A stretch of 64,000 nucleotides of DNA from Dactylis glomerata (Eukaryota; Streptophyta; Magnoliopsida; Poales; Poaceae): the NCBI GenBank assembly GCA_007115705.1, contig QXEO01001018.1, positions 1 to 64,000 on the forward strand. Reading direction: 5' to 3'. The translations under genes were made by a program, and so were the position numbers. A model generated the notes under the pieces. That model was not told the DNA's origin and ran no database searches. It saw only the letters and a program-made list of their open reading frames with translations. Below are positions 1 through 10,214 of this stretch, in pieces. Positions within the stretch are counted from its first letter, which is position 1. Each line of letters opens with the position of its first letter.

Positions 1-985
1 CCCACTTCGAGAACAGTATCCAGCGTTATATACTATTGTTTGTTACAAAAGTGATACCATTATGAAAGTAATGGCTACCTCACCTCCAGATGTAACGTTT
101 AGGAGAGATTTGATTGGTCAACGACTAGTTGCATGGAATGCCCTTCTTCAACGTTTGGCTACCATTCAATTGTCGTCCGGACCAGATGAATTTCGTTGGA
201 ACCTACTTAAGAATGACGAATTCTCTGTAGACTCCATGTATAATGCCTTAATCCATCTTGATGTACCAGTTGATAATAACAAGATGATTTGGAAGATGAA
301 GATACCACTCAAAACCAAAGTGTTTGGATGGTATCTTCATCATGGAGTAATCCTAACCAAAGACAATCTTGCGAAGCGGAACTGGCATGGAAATCAGAGC
401 TGAGTTTTCTGTCATCATGATGAGACAATTAAACACCTCTTCTTTCAATGTAGGTTCGCAAGGTCTATATGGTCAATCATCCAAGTAGCATCTACCCTTT
501 ATCCCCCGCGCAATGTGACCAATATCTTCGGGAATTGGTTGAACGGTGTTGATAATAGGTTTAGAACGCTTATTAGGGTGGGAGCGCTTGCCGTCATCTG
601 GTCGCTATGGCTATATAGAAATGATAAAGTGTTTAATAATAAAATGTCTTCTCCTTTGCAGGTTATCTACCGGTGTACCGGTACACTCCGTTTATGGTCG
701 TCTCTTCAGCGGGTGGAGCACCGAGGCCTATTTACGGAGGTCTGTGCATGGTTGGAGAATACGGCGAGGGATACTTTTTCCCTTCATGGGTGGCAGCATA
801 ATCTTCGGATCGAGCCTCCTCCCACTGAGGCGTAGTTACAGTTGCTCATTATGATATGTAATACGTCTTTACTCTGTTTACTATCTGGACTTTGGAACAG
901 CTGTGTGCATCCTAGTTATGCAGAGGCTGTGTGTAGTGCTTAAACCTTTTAAGTAATAAAGCGCCCTTTATCGAAAAAAAATTAT
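1..985 (+). mobile_element. LINE (non-LTR retrotransposon) 3' fragment
   Basis: The window opens inside a LINE. The coding part ends at 835 and is followed by about 110 bases of 3' UTR with an AATAAA-type signal near 953. An A-rich tail lies at about 975-983. The 5' part, with endonuclease and most of the reverse transcriptase, lies outside the window or is lost, so full length cannot be judged. Orientation is plus. The 3' tail and the RT C-terminal zinc-binding region are the diagnostic features. The exact 3' end and any TSD are not resolved. Confidence 0.75.
2..835 (+). pseudogene. LINE reverse transcriptase C-terminus with zinc-binding domain, broken by an in-frame TGA
   Basis: One reading frame stays open from base 2 to 835 except for a TGA at 401-403. 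The part before it (residues like FRWNLLKNDEFSVDSMY and IWKMKIPLKTKVFGWYLHHG) matches the zf-RVT (reverse transcriptase zinc-binding) region of plant LINE ORF2. The frame after the stop continues with the CHHDET..HLFFQC pattern of the same zinc finger and the usual LINE C-terminus (IWSLWLYRNDKVFNN). The TGA stands where the family normally has the first cysteine of the finger (a TGT or TGC codon), so one substitution both ended the protein and removed a metal ligand. No 5' part is present. This is a dead fragment that would have served LINE target-primed reverse transcription. Confidence 0.75.
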
Positions 986-1750
986 TGTTTCGATGGCATG
1001 TATTTGGTCTTGTCATCGGTATGATGAGCTTATGTACAATGCTTGTTTGGCATGTTTTTGCATGTGGGTGCAATATATTGTCTGTCCAGCGGTGGTTGAA
1101 GGAGAGAAGAAAGATCGGATCCACGATCAAAATGGCAGCGAGCCAAACCGGTACGTGAGCTCCAAGGATATACGCGATCGTCAAAATACTTCTAGGATTT
1201 CGTTCCCTCGTCGACGAAGTCGCCGGTCTCCGGCAGGTGGTTTTCCATTCTTTGTTTAGGTTGTTTTTCAATGTCTTCTTTGAAGTGGTGAGGTGGTGGC
1301 TACATATTAAAATCATAATAAGTTTCTCTCCGCCCTATCCTCGTTTCGGTGTTGCGTCTAGCACCGACAAATGTCATGTGGAGGTGTGCATCATGCGAAT
1401 CTCCTGGGATCCTGTCGGTTTTGTGTTCATTGGTTTGGTCAGGTCATACTCTTCCGATCTATGGTTACCATCATTGTTGATGGTTGCTGCTCTGGTACGT
1501 TGGTCCTTTGAGGCCTTAGGACAACGGCTTCATGTCAGTCTACTACAACAAGCTCTACTACGACAAACTTTGTCCTGCTCTGGCAAATGGAGGTCCAAAA
1601 ATCGTGACGCACCTTCATCTCATGTTTGTGTCCATAGTCGTTGCTAGGTGGTCAAGATACCTATTTGTATTTTTTTTATTAATGTTTAGGATGCTTATGC
1701 TACTGTTGATGATTATTACAAGATCACCGATTTTTTTGTAAAAAAAAAGC
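986..1750 (+). mobile_element. possible second LINE 3' end
   Basis: No convincing protein is encoded, although short ORFs occur. The stretch from about 1340 reads like the long 3' UTR of Triticeae LINEs: a poorly coding GT-rich sequence with a phrase about choosing a locus of CTACTACAACAAGCTCTACTAC type, then an A-rich tail at 1740-1750. The assignment rests on overall resemblance and the A tail only. Alternatives are an extended UTR of an unrelated retroposon or ordinary intergenic DNA. Confidence 0.3.
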
Positions 1751-2264
1751 AGCAGCAACGCGCAACAAAGTTCAATGCCACAAGCAAAAGCTTAATCCCC
1801 TAGCAAGTGAGATCAATAATAGTGACATGCCGCTCATCCTAAGGCTCTCAATCCTAAAGAGTATAGAGCTCTTAGAGGATACTAACCCTTGAATATTTGA
1901 TATCGACACATTTACCATTCTCTCGAGATGTTTGCGGTCTCAAACGCATCAGCACAGCTTAACGCGAATACTTTGAACCAATTTCTTTCATTTTAGCATG
2001 ATTCACTTTATAGATGTTGTTTCTGTATTGATCTGATCTGCACATGATTTTTTTGTAATGAAAACATGCACTATTCGTCCTCATGCGGCTATCAAAGAAA
2101 TCAATCTTGCAGTGATGAAGTTGTGTCTCAATTTTTAGAAGAATCTGGAGGATGCTTAAGTGAGTTAAGCCTAAACGTTAAAAAGGTACTTTGTCTACAC
2201 TCTCGGATGCGTGTTTCTTGTTGATATGAAACCTTCAAAACACACCTCTTATAATGCAGTGTTT
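1751..2264. other. intergenic, nothing recognised
   Basis: AT-rich sequence without a credible ORF, repeat or RNA gene. It precedes the left duplicated block. No remnant of a second GRAS gene could be read here. Confidence 0.5.
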
Positions 2265-2865
2265 AGGCTGCCCAATAACATATGGGCTAAAATCATGTAT
2301 CTTCACCAGGTTTCAGCCCAATGTTGGACTTATTTCAGCCGCTGAGAGTGGATAGATGGCTATTCGCAAAGAATGACAGTACCGTGCAACCTGTTGCACC
2401 TTGCCCTTTTTAACTTGTGTTCTTTCAGGGGTATATTCTTGGTCATGATGGTTTTTGCAGCTCGTGCCTGCGTTGAATGTGACAATTTTCTCTAATATTT
2501 AGTTGAACTTGTAATATTAATTTTCTCGGGAAACATAAAATGCAAGCGATAACATCCAACATGAAGACACCACCCAGTTGACTTGAATATTCTTGGCAGG
2601 TATCAAAGATTCCCTTGCTCAGTTTCTTCCCTACTTTCGCTATCCTGTAAAATAGCGCTGAACTATATTGACTATATATCCTGATTTAGTGCCACTTGTC
2701 TGTCCTATCATCCCCACTGCCGTTGATCACACAGTTCTCTCGACTGTTAGACCGAAATCATACATGAAAGATAACCCTATCAGCAAACGGCAATCAGCCT
2801 CCAATGTTCTAGCACTCTGCATCTGGCTTGTTTCAAGATAATCATTGTAGTGGTTTCCTCTAGTT

Positions 2866-2955
2866 AAAAAAAAGTGTTGATGACTTATTAGTATAAATTT
2901 TATACTAAGTTGTATTAAATCATTCGGCAGTCATTTCCTACCGGAGGGAGTACCA
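2866..2955. mobile_element. degenerate Stowaway-like MITE remnant
   Basis: The segment ends in ggagggagta at 2943-2952, the classic Stowaway terminus. It contains TTAGTATAAATTTTATAC-like body sequence and is missing from the paralogous place near 12545. The opposite terminal repeat is eroded, so boundaries are approximate. Confidence 0.4.
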
Positions 2956-3002
2956 TTTTTTTTGTCCCAACCTAGTAGTACAATCTTTTAGAAGATGAGT
3001 TA

Positions 3003-3246
3003 TATGTATGCTCCTATTTTTGTTCCTCCTATAGCAAAATAGTCAAATTTATAGTACAAAATCTATGCGAATCCTTAGTAATCAGCCCAAAGTCTAATAC
3101 CGACCAGCTCCAGTAAGCAAAATCTATATATGCTCCTATTTTATTCCTCCTATAGCGAAATAGTCAAGTTTATAGTACAAAATCTATGCGAGTCTATAGT
3201 AATCAGCTCAAAATCTATTACCGACCAGCTCCAGTAAGCAAAATCT
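3003..3246. repeat. 121-bp direct tandem duplication
   Basis: The unit running from tgctcctattttt to cagtaagcaaaatct (first at 3009-3125) occurs twice in a row with a spacing of 121-122 bases and few mismatches. The paralogous right block (about 12600-12700) has a single diverged copy, so the duplication arose after the block was duplicated. Confidence 0.85.
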
Positions 3247-3404
3247 CTGTTCACGGGAGAATTCTGGAGTTCCTTTCTTTCAGTGTGCTGGTTGATGGTG
3301 GTTTTGTGAACCCAGATGTTGTCTTGGCCAGCAATTTCTCGCATTTTACAGAGTAGAGTTCAAGTCGAGCCTTTAACTCGCACTAAGTAAAATTATGACC
3401 TTGT

Positions 3405-4748
3405 GCCCTTTTTCTTCGAGAATACACCCTGGAAGTTGTATTAATCATATAGAAGGTAGGCCAAGACGGTCGATAAAATGTTAAAAAGGCTACAACACCA
3501 CACACACCCAACACGATACATTTCCGAGCGACAAACAACACACCCTTTACAAATCCGATGATAAATGACCCCCCTTGCTCGACATCTAACCACAAATGGC
3601 GAGAAGAAGAGCACATGGTTTTCGGACCGCGTCACGAACCAAGCAAGACACCACCGAAGATCAACCTCGACTCCAAGACAGTGACCAATGTACCTCCCCT
3701 CGTGTGCTTAGAGGAGACGCGAGAACAAGGCAGGGTTTGACAGACTCAGGGCAGTCGCCGACCAAGATGCGTCCACCATGTCGTACATTGCGCCCTGAAG
3801 CCCAAGCCTTGGGCCATGGCCACCACCACCGGCAGCGCATCTCGCCCCAGTCCCCAAGTGCTGCATCGGCCTCACACCGGATAGCCTAGACGGCGTCTTC
3901 AAGAAGATGATGACGCCATGGCGCCGCCGCTGCCTGTTCTGAAGATCGGACCTAGGGTTTCCCCCGACAACTGAGCGGAGGTAAGGCAAGGCAAAGGCCA
4001 TGAACACGCCTTCAAGAAGGAAACGTCGCCCACAGGCGTCGCCGTGATCAGTATCGCCTGCCGCCGAGCAGAGCTTTCACCCTGGCCATACACCGCATCC
4101 CCGATGCAGCTGGCACTGGAGATGGGGAGAGAAAGCCGTCGGCTTTAGCCACTGAAGTCAGGAGGAGAGGAACACCGAAGTCTGAAAAAGGTTGTCGCCC
4201 ACCACTGGCATCACCACAGCCACAGCCACCGCCATGTAGCCCGCCGCCGCTGGCACCACATCACCAGCCAGCATGGGCTCGAAGGAGGAGGACCCCCGTG
4301 CTGGCCGGCGACATCTCCACGGCAGCAACACCGGAGACGTGGCCTCCCGTTCCGCCGACGCGCGCCAGAGATGGACTCCCGCACCGCTGTCGCTCGCCAG
4401 AGACATGGTCTCCTGCGCTGCCGCCGTGCCCCGGAGCCGCGGCCCGGTCAGGCCCATCTAGGCCCAGATCGAGCCCAACCATCGCGTGCCACCCACGGCC
4501 GCTAGCGCCCTCCGCGATGCAGCCACAACCACGACGGCTGACCCACGCCATAGCGTCGACGAGCCCCGCCGCTGTTGTCCCAGCCGTTAGCTTGCATGGC
4601 GAGACCAGCGCACCGCGAGAGGCCTCGCCTCCGTCGTCGGTAGCACGGCTTCGCCGGTTGCGTCCTCCGACGGAGGCGAGGGGAGGGAGGAGCGGGAGGG
4701 AGGAAGGGGGCCGGCGGGAGGATTTAGGGTTTGTGGGAGGGGAGGGGA
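3405..4748 (-). mobile_element. GC-rich insertion in the left duplicated block, possibly a truncated LINE 5' region
   Basis: The flanks (aaaattatgacc at left, gtatctgacg at right) are contiguous in the right copy around 12820-12850, so about 1.34 kb was inserted here. The insert is strongly GC-rich. Read on the minus strand it begins with a CCTCCC-rich, CCCTAAATCC-containing leader like the 5' end of grass LINEs and ends in CGAAGAAAAAGGG, which could be a retroposon tail. Overlapping ORFs of up to 176 codons in several frames look like by-products of base composition. No domain was recognised. A captured gene fragment is an alternative. Confidence 0.35.
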
Positions 4749-6190
4749 GGCACAAGTATCTGACGTGACAAAAAGAAAGGAAAGATAACACATTTACACT
4801 TTACTGTTATAACTTTTATAGGCAGCATAATACGTATGATGAGGCCATTTTCAAAGATGCCCACGCACTGCCTGTTGCTGGAGTGGACTGTTTCTTCTTG
4901 GAAAGCTTGGAGAACTACTTTAGTGGCCTAGTGGGTATATATACGTGGTAAGGGTTTTCCCCATGATTCAGTATATCAATCCTTCCTGTCCCTATGAAGT
5001 GCAATTCCAGCATGTGGTTCGTTGAACCTTAAGCATCTGGTCATTTCTTGCAACCTTGGGAAGGTAGGAGAACATTTGTTTTATACTAGCAGAAGATATT
5101 ATCAGCAACCGGTGGCATGGAGAAAATTTGCACTACTCTGCTTTCGGTCAAGGTTGACTGCTTGGATTTTCTGGCTTCTTCTCCATCAATCGTTCACACC
5201 TCCCTGTATTTTCAAATTCTCTTTTTCTTCCAATGACCACCCCCGAATAGTAGCACTTATACCCTGATAAAACTTAGCATTAATCTCCTGGGAGCATCAG
5301 ACCAAATCGTGGCATGCAAATAATCTGTAATTTGGGGGTCCACATGTCTGCTGTATGAGGGGAAATGGACCTGCCCTGACCTAGTTTATTCGTGTGGTGG
5401 TTACTTATGGCTGCATTGCTTTATGTCCTATCTATCCTAGTTTAAGCACATAGTGACCAGGTGTTATGTTACCTTTTGGAAGTTTGCTCTCCATCATATA
5501 ACACAATGACTAAGGCTCATTAGGAAACTAATGAATTCTCCCATAGCAGGCCTGTCCTGCCCAATCAAACGGTCCTAGGGGCCACACGTGATCACTTTCA
5601 TGAACCTACCTGTGTAACCTGAATTATCTAAGAATAGAAAGCGATAAAGTTTCCTCTTTGTTTGGATATATTATGATTTAGTAGGAGATATAACTTGTGC
5701 CCTAGTCGTTGTGTTATATGTCACGTGGTGGCGAATTCGCACGGCCTGTCAATCCTATGTAACTTTATATGGTTGTATCTATAGATGGCGATGACATGCA
5801 TGCTATTGTGCAGGATTATTTTGTAATCCAGATCTCATTTTCCACGCCACACATAAAGTCTGAGCTGAAAGCAACATGTATTCAAAATTTGTAAATAGAA
5901 AATGGTCATATGCTAGGTGATATAGCTTAAATAAGGGATCATCAAGTTACCGTCTTATGCTAGGTGATATGATAATTTCTAGCGAGGCCATGCCTAGCTA
6001 CTTTTATTTCTAAACCCTTTATCACATCATTTCCGACTTTTTCTCTGTTTTTAGTGTTTTCTTCTCTGTTTTGGGTGTCTATTCTTATTTTTCGACAGAT
6101 ACCTGATTTGTCTTTTTGTATCAATGCGGGATCTAGTTTTCTCCGGCATCTTTTCTTAGCCTGCCCAGAATCCTTACAAATCTCCAACGG

Positions 6191-6485
6191 TGCTTCAAAT
6201 AAGGCATCCGACAACTGTGCCAATAGTGCCGGCAAAATGTGACGGCTTATTTGGGGTGTCCGACTCCAGCGGCGTTCCCAAATCCCAATAAGGCGCACTC
6301 TTTTTTTTTTGCCTATTGTCTTACATTTATAAAATGCAATACCCGTGCATGTAAAAATATATCGAAGAGTCTGGCCACCGATTCTAGACATCACATTCAC
6401 ATGTATCAAATGGAAGATTTGCCTCCTCTCTCGCCGTCGCCGCCGGTGTTGGCGCCGCCAACCCCGCCGGTACACTAGCAAAGCC
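6191..6485 (-). other. 3' flank of the ORF1-like pseudogene
   Basis: No gene is seen. The sequence includes a T run at 6300-6310 and GGTGTCCGACTCC / GGCATCCGACAAC motifs that may belong to the 3' part of the transposon that carried the ORF1-like gene. Terminal repeats were not found. Confidence 0.3.
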
Positions 6486-7530
6486 TCATTTCATAGAAGA
6501 TTCATTCATGATCATCATATACTGTGGCTTTGTGTCTGGATCCATGTTTGACGTGTCTGTCATCAAGATCTTTGCATCCTCTTTCCTTCTATTGAACACA
6601 AATTGCGGACGCTTCACTCATCGCCTTGATTCATGACGTATCACCCTTGATCATGGTAGCTTGGGACAATCTTCGCGACATCAGCTTTGTCCCTCTCAAC
6701 CTCGAGCTTCTTGTCTTGCTTCTCCAACACGGCCTTCCACCTCTCATCATACCTTTGCACCTAGGGGTGGCACCCACCGGGTTCGGGGCCGGGTCCGGCC
6801 CCCCATACCCGCCCCATTTAACTTGTTGGGTCTCCTTTTTTACTAGACCCGCGACCCGGCCGGGTTCAGGGCCCCAACGGGAACCCACCTCTTGTCTCAT
6901 GTCCTGCGCATGAGGAGGCGCCGCGACGGTGGCGTGCATGCATGTGTTGTCTCCAGGACTCCAGATTCCATCGCGTGCATGTGATGTGTTTTGTGTACGT
7001 GCGTGGCCCGTGTGGGTAGTGTGGTTCATAGCTTGTGGAAGTGTGGTTACTGGTTAGGCATAGGAATATTAAGGATAGGATTAGGGCTTAGAGCGGGTAT
7101 GCGGGTCTATGGGTATGGTTTTGCCACCCCTAGACCTGCCCCATTGGAGCTGGCGGATCTAACATTTTACCAAACCCTCCCCATTTAAGGCGGGTACCCC
7201 GTCGGGTTTGCGGGTTTCGAGTCCCCGTTGCCATCCGGATTTGCACCACTTGTATGCCACCCCACCTATGCGTCATAGCCGATTCATTGCGCTCCATGCG
7301 CATCCTCGTGAATTATCACAAATGTTTCTTTTCATCAAATTGGTTTTACATCCTCTTCGAATACGTGACATCCATTTCATTGGCACCGGTAACGGCATCA
7401 AGGCTCACGACCTTCTAAGATTCACATAAGCACTCGTCCTCCAAGGTCTTGCACTTAGGTCCTCTGTGTGTCCTCCTCTTCATTTTGTGTGTTGGCATCG
7501 ACACCGGTCTAGGAACGGCCACCACCATTG
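6486..7530 (-). pseudogene. PIF/Harbinger ORF1-like (Myb/SANT-like, NAM-associated C-terminal type) pseudogene
   Basis: Read on the minus strand, the part near 7450-7250 gives a RGP...EDE.L start and a SMxHRWGGIQ-type helix typical of the Myb/SANT-like ORF1 protein of PIF/Harbinger transposons (often annotated as NAM-associated or glutathione S-transferase T3-like). After the hAT insertion the frame resumes as RYDERWKAVLEKQDKKLEVE, a charged coiled coil. It ends with ILMTDTSNMDPDTKPQY..., closing at the TGA complement 6486-6488. Several in-frame stops interrupt it, so it is dead. In this family ORF1 binds DNA and works with a separate DDE transposase, which is not present here. The 5' limit is uncertain and could extend to about 7728. 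Confidence 0.55.
6762..7239. mobile_element. non-autonomous hAT element, 478 bp, with 8-bp TSD
   Basis: The left end reads TAGGGGTGGCACC and the right end is an imperfect inverted copy (complement TCCGGATGGCAAC). Both are followed inwards by CGGGTT-rich sequence typical of plant hAT termini. The 8-bp duplication tttgcacc flanks it at 6754-6761 and 7240-7247. Leaving out the element and one TSD copy rejoins the reading frame of the host pseudogene exactly, which independently confirms the borders. A perfect internal inverted copy of the terminus (TGCCACCCCTA, 7122-7132) suggests an older rearrangement. It encodes no transposase. Confidence 0.8.
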
Positions 7531-8054
7531 TCGCCTCAGTGCCCCCCTTCTCAAGTTGCTTGCCACAGCCGCCCCTGAGTTCCCTCTAAACCCCACCCCA
7601 TTTTTCTGTTCTAGTGAAACCTTCTGCACCCGGAATCCCAAGCCTCGTTGCCGGTGAGCTCCCGCGCATGACCCCCTAGCTAACTTATTCATCACCTTTA
7701 TCTGCGCCTCTACGACGGGCCACAACATCGCCGGCTACGGTGAGATCCTTTGCTCGCCCTCCACCGACGTGGTCTCTTGCGCTTCATCTTTGTCTTCTGT
7801 GGCTGTCGCGACCACTCTTTTCTTTTTGAGGGTTTGTCATTATTTTTTTCTGGTCACCGCAGCCAGTAACGGGCCAGGCCCAAACACTGTTCAGGTGTAT
7901 GCGTTGTAGCCATATCAGACGCTACGGGCGTGATTCACCGAATAATTCCGTCCACCAGATTCCTCCCCCCCCCCCCAAGTTCCCCATTCCCCACCGGCTG
8001 GTCCTTCTCAGAGAACCTTCAGCTCTCCACCTGTACGCCGCCGCCGCCGCCGCC
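7531..8054 (+). promoter_or_regulatory. upstream region and 5' leader of the GRAS gene
   Basis: No clear TATA box is seen in the last 250 bases. A site-II-like GGGCCAGGCCCAAA lies at about 7872-7885 and a run of eleven C at about 7967-7977. An uninterrupted GCC repeat (8037-8054) abuts the start codon. The reading frame is open upstream to 7899, but the extra 52 residues are low-complexity leader translation. The distal part is remains of a transposon, so the usable promoter may be short. Confidence 0.4.
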
Positions 8055-10214
8055 ATGGGCTCCTCCTCCTACCTTCCCGCCTCCACGGATTCCCCCGGCG
8101 CCGACTACTCTTCACTATACCTCTCCGACCTCATCCCCGGCTCGCCGTCCGCCTACCTCGACATACCCCGGACCCCGCACCACGAGCAGCAGCAGCAGCA
8201 GCCCTTCCCCGACGACCATGGCGGAGGCGGCGACTCCCCTTCCTCCGTGCCGGAGGACCTCGTGCTGCCCTTCATCTCCCGCATGCTCATGGAGGAGGAC
8301 ATCGACGAAAAGTTCTTCTACGACTACCCGGACAACGCCGCGCTCCTCGAGGCGCAGCAGCCCTTCCTCGACATCCTCTCCGACCCCTCATCCACCTCCA
8401 GCTCCGACGGCAGCAACAACCGCGTCGTCTCCCCGTGCTCCCCGTCCGACGGTTCCTCCGCCCTGCTGCCCGCCGCCGTTGACTCCTACGACCGCGTCCA
8501 GTACGAGCCCGTCGACCTCGACCCCGCCGCCTTCTTCCGCGCCGGGGCCAGCTCCGATCTCATGAACTCCGCTTTCCTCAAGGGGATGGAGGAGGCCAAC
8601 AAGTTCCTGCCCAGTCACGACAAGCTCGTCATCGACCTCGAGGCCTCCTCTGGGAACTTCTTCAGAGGCCACGACGATGGCAACAAGTTCCTGCCCACTC
8701 AGGACAACAAGCTCGCCGTTGCTGGACTCAGTGGCCGCGCCGCTCCTCCAGCGGCGGTGAGCGTGAAAAAGGAGGAGGCGGTGGATGCGGTTTCGGCCAA
8801 CTCCAGCTCCGTGGGCGGCCGAGGTCGCAAGAACCCGTACCATGAAGACGAGCTGGAGCTGGAGGGTGGCAGGAGCAGCAAGCAGAGCGCGACGCAGAGC
8901 GACGACGTCACTGCACAGGAGATATTAGAGAAGGCGCTGAGGCCATCAGATGACATGTGCGTCGAGCAGCTGCACAATCTGAGGATCGCCATGCAGGAGG
9001 CGGTGGCCAAGAATGAAGCCAGCGGTGTCGGGAAGGGGGCCAGGGGCAGGCGCGGTGGTTCTGACATAGTGGACCTGCGTACGCTGCTCATTCATTGCGC
9101 GCAGGCTGTTGCCGCCGACGACCGCCGGAGCGCTACAGAGCTGCTGAAGCAGATCAAGCTACATGCTCGCCACGATGGCGATGGCACGCAGCGCCTCGCG
9201 CATTGCTTTGCAGAGGGCCTCCAGGCGCGGTTGGCGGGCACTGGCGGCATGGTACACCAGTCGCTCATGGCAGTACGCATCTCAGCTACGGACATGCTCA
9301 AAGCTTACCAGCTGTATATGGCAACTATCTGTTTCAAGAAGGTGCCCTTCCTATTCTCAAACATCACAATCTGTAATGCCGCCTTGGGAAAGAAGAAGAT
9401 ACATATCGTCGATTATGGTATACAATACGGGTTCCAGTGGCCATGCTTATTGCGAATGATGTCAGGAAGGGAGGGAGGGCCGCCCGAGGTAAGGATCACC
9501 GGTATTGACCTCCCCCAGCCCGGGTTCCGGCCACAAGAGCGCATTGAGGAGACAGGCCGTAGGCTCAGTAAGTATGCCAGTGAGTTTAATGTGCCGTTCA
9601 AGTACCAAGCCATCGCGGCGGCAAAGATGGAGTCGCTCCGTAAAGAGGATCTGAACATTGATCCTGAAGAGACACTCATTGTGAACTGTTTGTTTCAATT
9701 CAAGAACTTGATGGATGAGAGCGTTGCGATTGAGAGTCCAAGGGATATTGTGCTCAATAACATCCGCAAGATGCAGCCCCACACATTTGTCCATGCAATT
9801 GTGAATGGATCATTCAGTGCACCATTCTTTGTAACACGGTTTCGGGAGGTTCTGTATTTCTACTCGGCGCTGTTTGATATTCTGGACACAACCACCCCAA
9901 GGGATAACGAACAGAGGATGCTGATTGAGCAGAACATGTTTGGGCGTGCTGCCCTGAATGTCATTGCCTGTGAGGGTACAGATAGGGTGGAGCGTCCTGA
10001 GACCTATAAGCAATGGCAGGTAAGGAATCAACGGGCAGGGTTGAAGCAGCTGCCACTGAATCCAGTGGTCATTGATAGAGTGAGAGACAAGGTCAAGAAC
10101 AACTACCACAAGGACTTTGTGATTGATGTAGATCACCGCTGGCTCTTGTCAGGATGGAAAGGGCGCATTCTTTATGCCATCTCGACATGGGTGTCAAACG
10201 ATGCTAACTCTTAA
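8055..10214 (+). CDS. GRAS-family transcriptional regulator, LISCL (SCL9/14/33-like) subfamily, intronless
   Basis: A 719-residue protein, normal for LISCL members (about 650-800). The start at 8055 was chosen over the upstream in-frame ATG (7899) because it has a gccgccATGGGC context and begins the conserved part. The N-terminus is acidic and disordered. It holds the LISCL motif LPFISRMLMEEDIDEKF (from residue 71), a short poly-Q, and two NKFLP motifs (about 183 and 210). The GRAS domain spans about 337-713: leucine-rich LRTLLIHCAQAV (341), VHIID-type IHIVDYGIQYGFQWPCLL (449), PFYRE region with APFFVTRFREVLYFYSALFD, the invariant MLIEQNMFGRAALNVIACEG block, and SAW motif WLLSGWKGRILYAISTW (about 696-712). 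It is a nuclear co-regulator. LISCL proteins such as Arabidopsis SCL14 act with TGA factors in stress and detoxification responses, but the role here is inferred from the family only. All motifs are intact with no frameshift. Confidence 0.95.
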   Translation: MGSSSYLPASTDSPGADYSSLYLSDLIPGSPSAYLDIPRTPHHEQQQQQPFPDDHGGGGDSPSSVPEDLVLPFISRMLMEEDIDEKFFYDYPDNAALLEAQQPFLDILSDPSSTSSSDGSNNRVVSPCSPSDGSSALLPAAVDSYDRVQYEPVDLDPAAFFRAGASSDLMNSAFLKGMEEANKFLPSHDKLVIDLEASSGNFFRGHDDGNKFLPTQDNKLAVAGLSGRAAPPAAVSVKKEEAVDAVSANSSSVGGRGRKNPYHEDELELEGGRSSKQSATQSDDVTAQEILEKALRPSDDMCVEQLHNLRIAMQEAVAKNEASGVGKGARGRRGGSDIVDLRTLLIHCAQAVAADDRRSATELLKQIKLHARHDGDGTQRLAHCFAEGLQARLAGTGGMVHQSLMAVRISATDMLKAYQLYMATICFKKVPFLFSNITICNAALGKKKIHIVDYGIQYGFQWPCLLRMMSGREGGPPEVRITGIDLPQPGFRPQERIEETGRRLSKYASEFNVPFKYQAIAAAKMESLRKEDLNIDPEETLIVNCLFQFKNLMDESVAIESPRDIVLNNIRKMQPHTFVHAIVNGSFSAPFFVTRFREVLYFYSALFDILDTTTPRDNEQRMLIEQNMFGRAALNVIACEGTDRVERPETYKQWQVRNQRAGLKQLPLNPVVIDRVRDKVKNNYHKDFVIDVDHRWLLSGWKGRILYAISTWVSNDANS

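Larger units (their letters stand above)
2265..6190. repeat. left copy of a segmental duplication (paralogue of 11636-14540)
   Basis: Long stretches align in the same orientation and order with the 3' flank of the GRAS gene. Matching pairs include 2385/11975 (agaatgacagtacc), 2590/12206 (ttcccttgctcag-like and cagtttcttccctac), 4748/12848 (gtatctg.cgtgac), 5315/13610 (aataatctgtaatttggggg) and 6100/14410 (acacctgattt). The alignment breaks near 6185, where the copies share cagaatccttaca and then part. The left copy is longer because it carries a GC-rich insertion (3405-4748), a 121-bp tandem duplication and a MITE remnant. It lacks the Stowaway elements of the right copy. No gene is visible inside. 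The alignment was made by eye and percent identity was not computed. Confidence 0.8.

Noticed and set aside
4261..4791. 176-codon minus ORF in the GC-rich insert
   Set aside because: Several overlapping frames are open because of base composition; no recognisable domain and no support for translation.
5960..6481. 173-codon minus ORF
   Set aside because: It spans the end of the duplicated block and the 3' flank of the ORF1-like pseudogene; Arg-rich, no domain, frame different from the ORF1 remnant.
7899..8054. In-frame 52-codon N-terminal extension of the GRAS ORF
   Set aside because: Low-complexity leader translation with a C run and GCC repeat; the ATG at 8055 has better context and begins the conserved part.
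8388..9794. Minus-strand ORFs opposite the GRAS gene (up to 151 codons)
   Set aside because: Mirror frames of a GC-biased real gene; no domains.
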